A stretch of 9,455 nt of DNA from JAWOJF01 sp046481785 (GTDB lineage Bacteria > Bacteroidota > Ignavibacteria > Ignavibacteriales > Ignavibacteriaceae): positions 1 through 9,455 of the forward strand of contig JAWOJF010000187.1 of the NCBI GenBank assembly GCA_046481785.1. The letters are read 5' to 3'. Under the pieces are notes generated by a model. The model was not told the DNA's origin, did not search any database, and saw only the letters and a list, made by a program, of their open reading frames with translations. Shown here one piece after another: positions 6,718 to 9,455 of this stretch (its first letter is position 1; every line of letters begins with the position of its first letter). Made by a program: the position numbers and the translations under genes.

Positions 6718-7206
6718 ATGGATAACAATAAAAACAAACGCCCATCATGGGATGAATACTTTTTGAAACTTGCCATGCTTGCATCGGAAAGAGCAACCTG
6801 CCCCAGGATGCACTGCGGCTGTGTGCTTGTTAAAGACCGGTTTGTTCTTGCAACAGGATATAACGGCTCTCTTCCGGGGCATCCGCACTGTGAGGATGTT
6901 GGCTGCCTTGTAGTTGATAATCATTGTGTGCGGACAAACCATGCCGAAATCAATGCCCTGGTTCAGGCCGCAGTACATGGCATAAGTGTAAAAGGGGCAA
7001 CAGCCTATATTACTAATATGTCCTGTACTACTTGCGCTAAAGCCCTGATTGCTGCCGGCATTGTTAGGGTTGTGGTATTTTCAGATTTTCATGATACCCT
7101 TGCAACACAATTTTTTGCTCAATCAGGTATTGCTGTTGTAAAACTCGAAATGCCCGGACGTACAATTCAGTACGACCTGGATAATTATTCCTCGGCAAGG
7201 AAATAA
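6718..7206 (+). CDS. dCMP deaminase / ComEB-family cytidine deaminase
   Basis: At 162 residues it has the usual length for the dCMP deaminase/ComEB family. These enzymes convert dCMP to dUMP for dTTP synthesis in the cytoplasm. Zinc-site motifs are present: HAE at 75-77 (His ligand plus catalytic Glu77) and C103/C106 in TNMSCTTCAKALIAAGI. GYNGSLPGHPHCEDVGCL (47-64) is the substrate-region signature of this family. Two departures stand out. The near-invariant Pro of the PCxxC motif is Ser102, and the usual VGAVLV after the first strand is CGCVLV (33-38). With all zinc ligands present the enzyme is probably active. GAGGA (6711-6715) is only two bases before the ATG. The EamA gene follows after 23 bases and may be cotranscribed. 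Confidence 0.88.
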   Translation: MDNNKNKRPSWDEYFLKLAMLASERATCPRMHCGCVLVKDRFVLATGYNGSLPGHPHCEDVGCLVVDNHCVRTNHAEINALVQAAVHGISVKGATAYITNMSCTTCAKALIAAGIVRVVVFSDFHDTLATQFFAQSGIAVVKLEMPGRTIQYDLDNYSSARK

Positions 7207-7219
7207 GAGCAGACATCTC

Positions 7220-7225
7220 AGGAGG
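7220..7225 (+). promoter_or_regulatory. Strong ribosome binding site ahead of AUU start
   Basis: AGGAGG (7220-7225) is a full-strength Shine-Dalgarno sequence in the 23-base gap after the deaminase stop. The only nearby start-like codon in the EamA frame is ATT at 7230, four bases downstream. Spacing and homology together point to initiation there instead of at the GTG at 7311, which would remove the first membrane helix. Confidence 0.6.
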
Positions 7226-7229
7226 ATAT

Positions 7230-8210
7230 ATTAAGGGTTCTTTTACAACATATCTTAAACCGTTCCTTGCTATTACCTTTTGGGGTATTTCTTTTATTGC
7301 CACAAAAATTGTGTTGGAAGAACTTGAACCCCTGCAAATAATACTGCTGCGGTTAATCTTTGCTGTTATTTTTCTTACTGCAATCGCTTTCTATACAAAA
7401 AAAAGTTTTGCCGTTGACCTTAAAAATCACTCAAGAATTTTTATACTTGCCTTAATTGCGGTTTTTCATCTGTGGATACAGGTAACGGGACTTCAATATA
7501 CAAGTGCATCAAACACCGGGTGGATAATTGGTATCACCCCTGTTTTTATGGCTTTGTTAGGGGTTTTGTTTTTTAAGGAAAGTTTAAATTTTATCAGAAC
7601 ATCCGGTATTGTTATAGCTTTTTTGGGGCTCCTGCTTCTGATAAGCAAGGGGGATATTTCAAACATCGGGCTTATGTCAAACAAGGGGGATTTCCTTATA
7701 CTCGGCAGTGCTTTTACATGGAGTGTTTATTCAGCAGTAAATAAAAAAATATCTCTTACATATCCTCCAATGATGACAATCCTTTTCCTTTTTTTAATGA
7801 TGAGCATTCTGATCTCTCCTGTTACAATCACAAATGAAATGATAGCATCAGTTTATCATCTATCTGTTACAGGCTGGATATCTGTTCTTTTTCTTGGAGT
7901 TTTATGTTCGGGGGTAGCTTATGTGCTGTGGGCGCAGGCGTTAAAAGAAATGGACTCTGCCGTTGCAGGTGCATTCCTCTATTTTGAACCTTTTGTAACT
8001 GTGCTGGCTGCCTTCATAATTTTAAATGAAACGATTACCTTTCTTACAATTCTAAGCGGACTAATAATTACCGGCGGGGTTATACTTGTTAATTTAAAAT
8101 GGAAACCATCCTTTAATTTTAAAAAGCGTATGAGGCTTCTTCTCTGCCCCGCATGGAACTGGTCGCTAAAATGCTGGGACGCACTTTGGCCGAGTTGGAT
8201 GCCTTGTTAA
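7230..8210 (+). CDS. EamA/DMT-superfamily permease, C-terminus replaced at join
   Basis: This is an EamA (RhaT/YdcZ-like) drug/metabolite transporter with two five-helix repeats, about ten membrane segments; the substrate is unknown. The N-terminal helix with FWGISFIATK (17-26) and EPLQIILLRL match the family start. TGLQYTSASNTGWIIGITPVF and LGSAFTWSVYSAVNKK are repeat-typical. VLCSGVAYVLWAQALKEMDS and AGAFLYFEPFVTVL lie in the second repeat. The start is taken as ATT 7230; a GTG at 7311 would lose helix 1. Genuine sequence ends near NLKWKPSFNFKK (about residue 299), close to the family's natural end. The last 27 or so residues, rich in Trp and Cys (for example CPAWNWSLKCWDALWPSW), are an out-of-frame reading of the ABC gene beyond the join and are not family sequence. 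Confidence 0.85.
   Translation: MKGSFTTYLKPFLAITFWGISFIATKIVLEELEPLQIILLRLIFAVIFLTAIAFYTKKSFAVDLKNHSRIFILALIAVFHLWIQVTGLQYTSASNTGWIIGITPVFMALLGVLFFKESLNFIRTSGIVIAFLGLLLLISKGDISNIGLMSNKGDFLILGSAFTWSVYSAVNKKISLTYPPMMTILFLFLMMSILISPVTITNEMIASVYHLSVTGWISVLFLGVLCSGVAYVLWAQALKEMDSAVAGAFLYFEPFVTVLAAFIILNETITFLTILSGLIITGGVILVNLKWKPSFNFKKRMRLLLCPAWNWSLKCWDALWPSWMPC
8118..8135. other. Composition and gene junction (chimera or recombination point)
   Basis: Left of here the DNA is A+T-rich and encodes the last part of an EamA transporter. Right of here it is about half G+C and encodes, in another frame, the middle of a sugar ABC ATPase. ABC-like residues (AYEASSLPRMELVAKMLGR) can be read from 8126, and the ABC frame meets a stop at 8120-8122. 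The break is therefore within roughly 8118-8135. No IS end, tRNA or obvious target repeat flanks it. Confidence 0.8.
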
Positions 8211-8968
8211 AAGTGAAATCCCAAGAAGAAAAGAAAAAGGACCAGCAACATTTGGTTGAAGCACAAGGGTTAGGGTTGACGAAGTCGTTGGAGCCGGTGG
8301 ATCTGGAATTGAATGCGAGCGAAGTTTTGGGTATTGCCGGATTATTAGGCTCCGGACGCACGGAGATGGCGAGCCTGATTTTTGGGATCAATGTGCCAGA
8401 TTCCGGTTCTCTGATCGTTGATGGCGAGAAAGTGAACAAATTTTCTCCCCTTGAATCGCTGAAGCGTGGGATTGCCCTGTGTCCTGAAGATCGCAAGGCA
8501 GAGGGCGTTGTGGGAGACCTGACCATCCGTGAAAATATCATCCTGGCATTGCAAGCGCGTTATGGGTGGTTCAAATTCATCTCCACACAAAGACAAAATG
8601 AAATCGCCGACAGGTATATCCAGTTGTTAGGCATTGTTACACCTTCTGCTGAGCAGTTGGTCAAGAATCTGAGCGGTGGCAATCAACAGAAAGTCATCCT
8701 TGGCCGTTGGCTGGCGACGAATCCCAAGGTTCTCATTTTGGATGAGCCTACCCGAGGTATCGACGTGGGAGCAAAAGCAGAAATTCAAAAACTGGTGATG
8801 CAATTAGCAGAGGAGGGCAAATCATGTGTCTTTATCTCCTCTGAATTGGAAGAAGTCGTGCGTGTCAGCAACCGTGTTGCTGTACTGCGTGATCATAAGA
8901 AGGTTGCTGAATATGCTGGTAGCGTGGATGAAAAGACCCTTATTCAAGCCATGGCAGGAGAAGCATGA
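8123..8968 (+). CDS. ytfR: Sugar ABC transporter ATPase (YtfR/RbsA type), N-terminal half missing
   Basis: Sugar importers of the RbsA/MglA/YtfR type use a fused double ATPase of about 500 residues. Here only the linker and second nucleotide-binding domain are present. SLPRMELVAKMLGR is the end-of-NBD1 linker; EVLGIAGLLGSGRTEMASLIFG is the degenerate Walker A (Arg for Lys) normal for NBD2. LCPEDRKAEGVV is the family's Q-loop region, LSGGNQQKVILGRWL the signature, VLILDEPTRGIDVG the Walker B/D-loop, and FISSELEEV the switch region. ATG 8153 is internal: homology continues before it (EASSLPR, 8132-8152), so it is not the real start. The gene lacks about 240 residues, including the ATP-hydrolysing first domain, and would not work alone. 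It overlaps the permease by ATGA (8965-8968). Confidence 0.9.
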   Translation, partial: KAYEASSLPRMELVAKMLGRTLAELDALLKVKSQEEKKKDQQHLVEAQGLGLTKSLEPVDLELNASEVLGIAGLLGSGRTEMASLIFGINVPDSGSLIVDGEKVNKFSPLESLKRGIALCPEDRKAEGVVGDLTIRENIILALQARYGWFKFISTQRQNEIADRYIQLLGIVTPSAEQLVKNLSGGNQQKVILGRWLATNPKVLILDEPTRGIDVGAKAEIQKLVMQLAEEGKSCVFISSELEEVVRVSNRVAVLRDHKKVAEYAGSVDEKTLIQAMAGEA

Positions 8969-9455
8969 AACAGACACCATTCCTTAAAAAAATCCGTGAC
9001 AGCCGGTTATTCTGGCCGCTGGTGGCCTGGGCGCTTATTCTACTTTTTAATGCCATTGTTGCGCCTGGCTTCTTCAGACTCGGCATCATCGAAGACCCAG
9101 TATACGGAAAACGCTTGTACGGCAATCTGGTTGACATCTTCAATAATGGAGCGCCCCTTATGTTGGTGGCCATCGGGATGACTCTGGTGATTGCCACGGG
9201 AGGCGTTGATCTTTCTGTGGGCGCCGTCATTGCCATTTCAGCGGCGATGGGGGCTGTTTTAATCAATCCGGCGCTGGGGAATCAACTGATCGCGAATGAA
9301 ATCTTAACCAGGAACGCGACGAATACCCCCTTACCTCTCATCATCCTCGCCAATCTTGCAGCCGGTACGTTATGCGGCTTGTGGAACGGCTTGTTGGTTG
9401 CCAAAGCAAAAATCCAACCGATGGTTGCCACGTTGATCTTGATGGTTGCAGGTCG
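8965..9455 (+). CDS. ytfT: Sugar ABC transporter permease (YtfT type), runs off window
   Basis: The first 163 residues of a BPD_transp_2 permease are visible. The cytoplasmic N-terminus KQTPFLKKIRDSRLF leads into a first helix FWPLVAWALILLFNAIVAPGFF. Then come NNGAPLMLVAIGMTLVIATGG and GVDLSVGAVIAISAAMGA, the diagnostic segment of sugar permeases. GTLCGLWNGLLVAKAKIQPMVATLILMVAGR is close to E. coli YtfT, part of the YtfQRT-YjfF galactofuranose importer. Substrate by analogy would be a furanose or other sugar, which is inference. The ATG at 8965 overlaps the ATPase stop, so the two are translationally coupled, and a second permease would be expected to follow. G+C content and codon choice match the ATPase, not the genes to the left. 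Confidence 0.92.
   Translation, partial: MKQTPFLKKIRDSRLFWPLVAWALILLFNAIVAPGFFRLGIIEDPVYGKRLYGNLVDIFNNGAPLMLVAIGMTLVIATGGVDLSVGAVIAISAAMGAVLINPALGNQLIANEILTRNATNTPLPLIILANLAAGTLCGLWNGLLVAKAKIQPMVATLILMVAG

Noticed and set aside
8153..8155. ATG at 8153 as the real start of the ABC ATPase
   Set aside because: Family-like residues EASSLPR precede it in frame and the first ATPase domain is missing, so this methionine is internal to a truncated gene.
8119..8541. 140-codon minus-strand frame across the join
   Set aside because: It is antisense to the conserved ABC ATPase domain and has no family features of its own.

Overview
The window looks like a metagenome-type contig with two unlike parts. 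Positions 1 to about 8120 are A+T-rich (about one third G+C in the lines I counted). Gene leaders are often weak in Shine-Dalgarno signal, and the gene set (LytS/LytR pair, DUF4405 membrane protein, HI0933-type flavoprotein, YCII protein, REP-like palindromes) suggests a Bacteroidota/Ignavibacteria-like bacterium. From about 8125 to the end, G+C rises to about one half (53% in one counted line). The genes there belong to a YtfR/YtfT-type sugar ABC transporter and have the look of a Chloroflexota (Anaerolineae-like) genome. Both taxonomic calls are inferences from style, not from a search. The join falls inside two genes at once, cutting the end of one and the start of the other, so an assembly chimera is the leading explanation and real recombination the alternative.

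Layout. 1-260 holds no gene but carries a cluster of perfect palindromes with a repeated GGCTAAAGCC core (REP/RAYT-like). 262-564 (-) is a doubtful small single-span membrane protein. 594-974 (+) is a secreted YCII-domain protein. 1005-3260 (-) is a two-gene operon: an HI0933/BaiN-type flavoprotein followed 6 bp later by a YhdH/AcuI-type NADPH oxidoreductase. 3261-3662 is a gap with a strong hairpin terminator and other unexplained dyads. 3663-5470 (-) is a LytR-type response regulator and LytS-type histidine kinase pair with a 4-bp ATGA overlap. 5471-5653 is the divergent regulatory region, with two 13-bp direct repeats spaced 21 bp apart. 5654-6115 (+) is a DUF4405 four-helix membrane protein rich in histidines, followed by a possible 43-aa membrane peptide and a strong terminator at 6449-6487. 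6718-7206 (+) is a dCMP-deaminase-family protein. 7230-8210 (+) is an EamA transporter that seems to start at AUU and whose end is replaced at the join. 8123-8968 (+) is the second half of a sugar ABC ATPase, overlapping by 4 bp a YtfT-type permease that runs off the window.

How the genes fit together. The best supported functional unit is the kinase/regulator operon and its divergent DUF4405 neighbour. The 21-bp repeat spacing is what LytTR DNA-binding domains recognise, and the repeats lie just upstream of a TATAAT box for the kinase operon, so autoregulation and possible control of the DUF4405 gene are reasonable inferences. The deaminase and the EamA gene are close and codirectional. I see no CRISPR array, complete tRNA, rRNA, transposase or clear phage module. 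The most novel candidates are the regulatory module and the small structured elements; the most striking feature, the join at 8120-8132, may be artificial.
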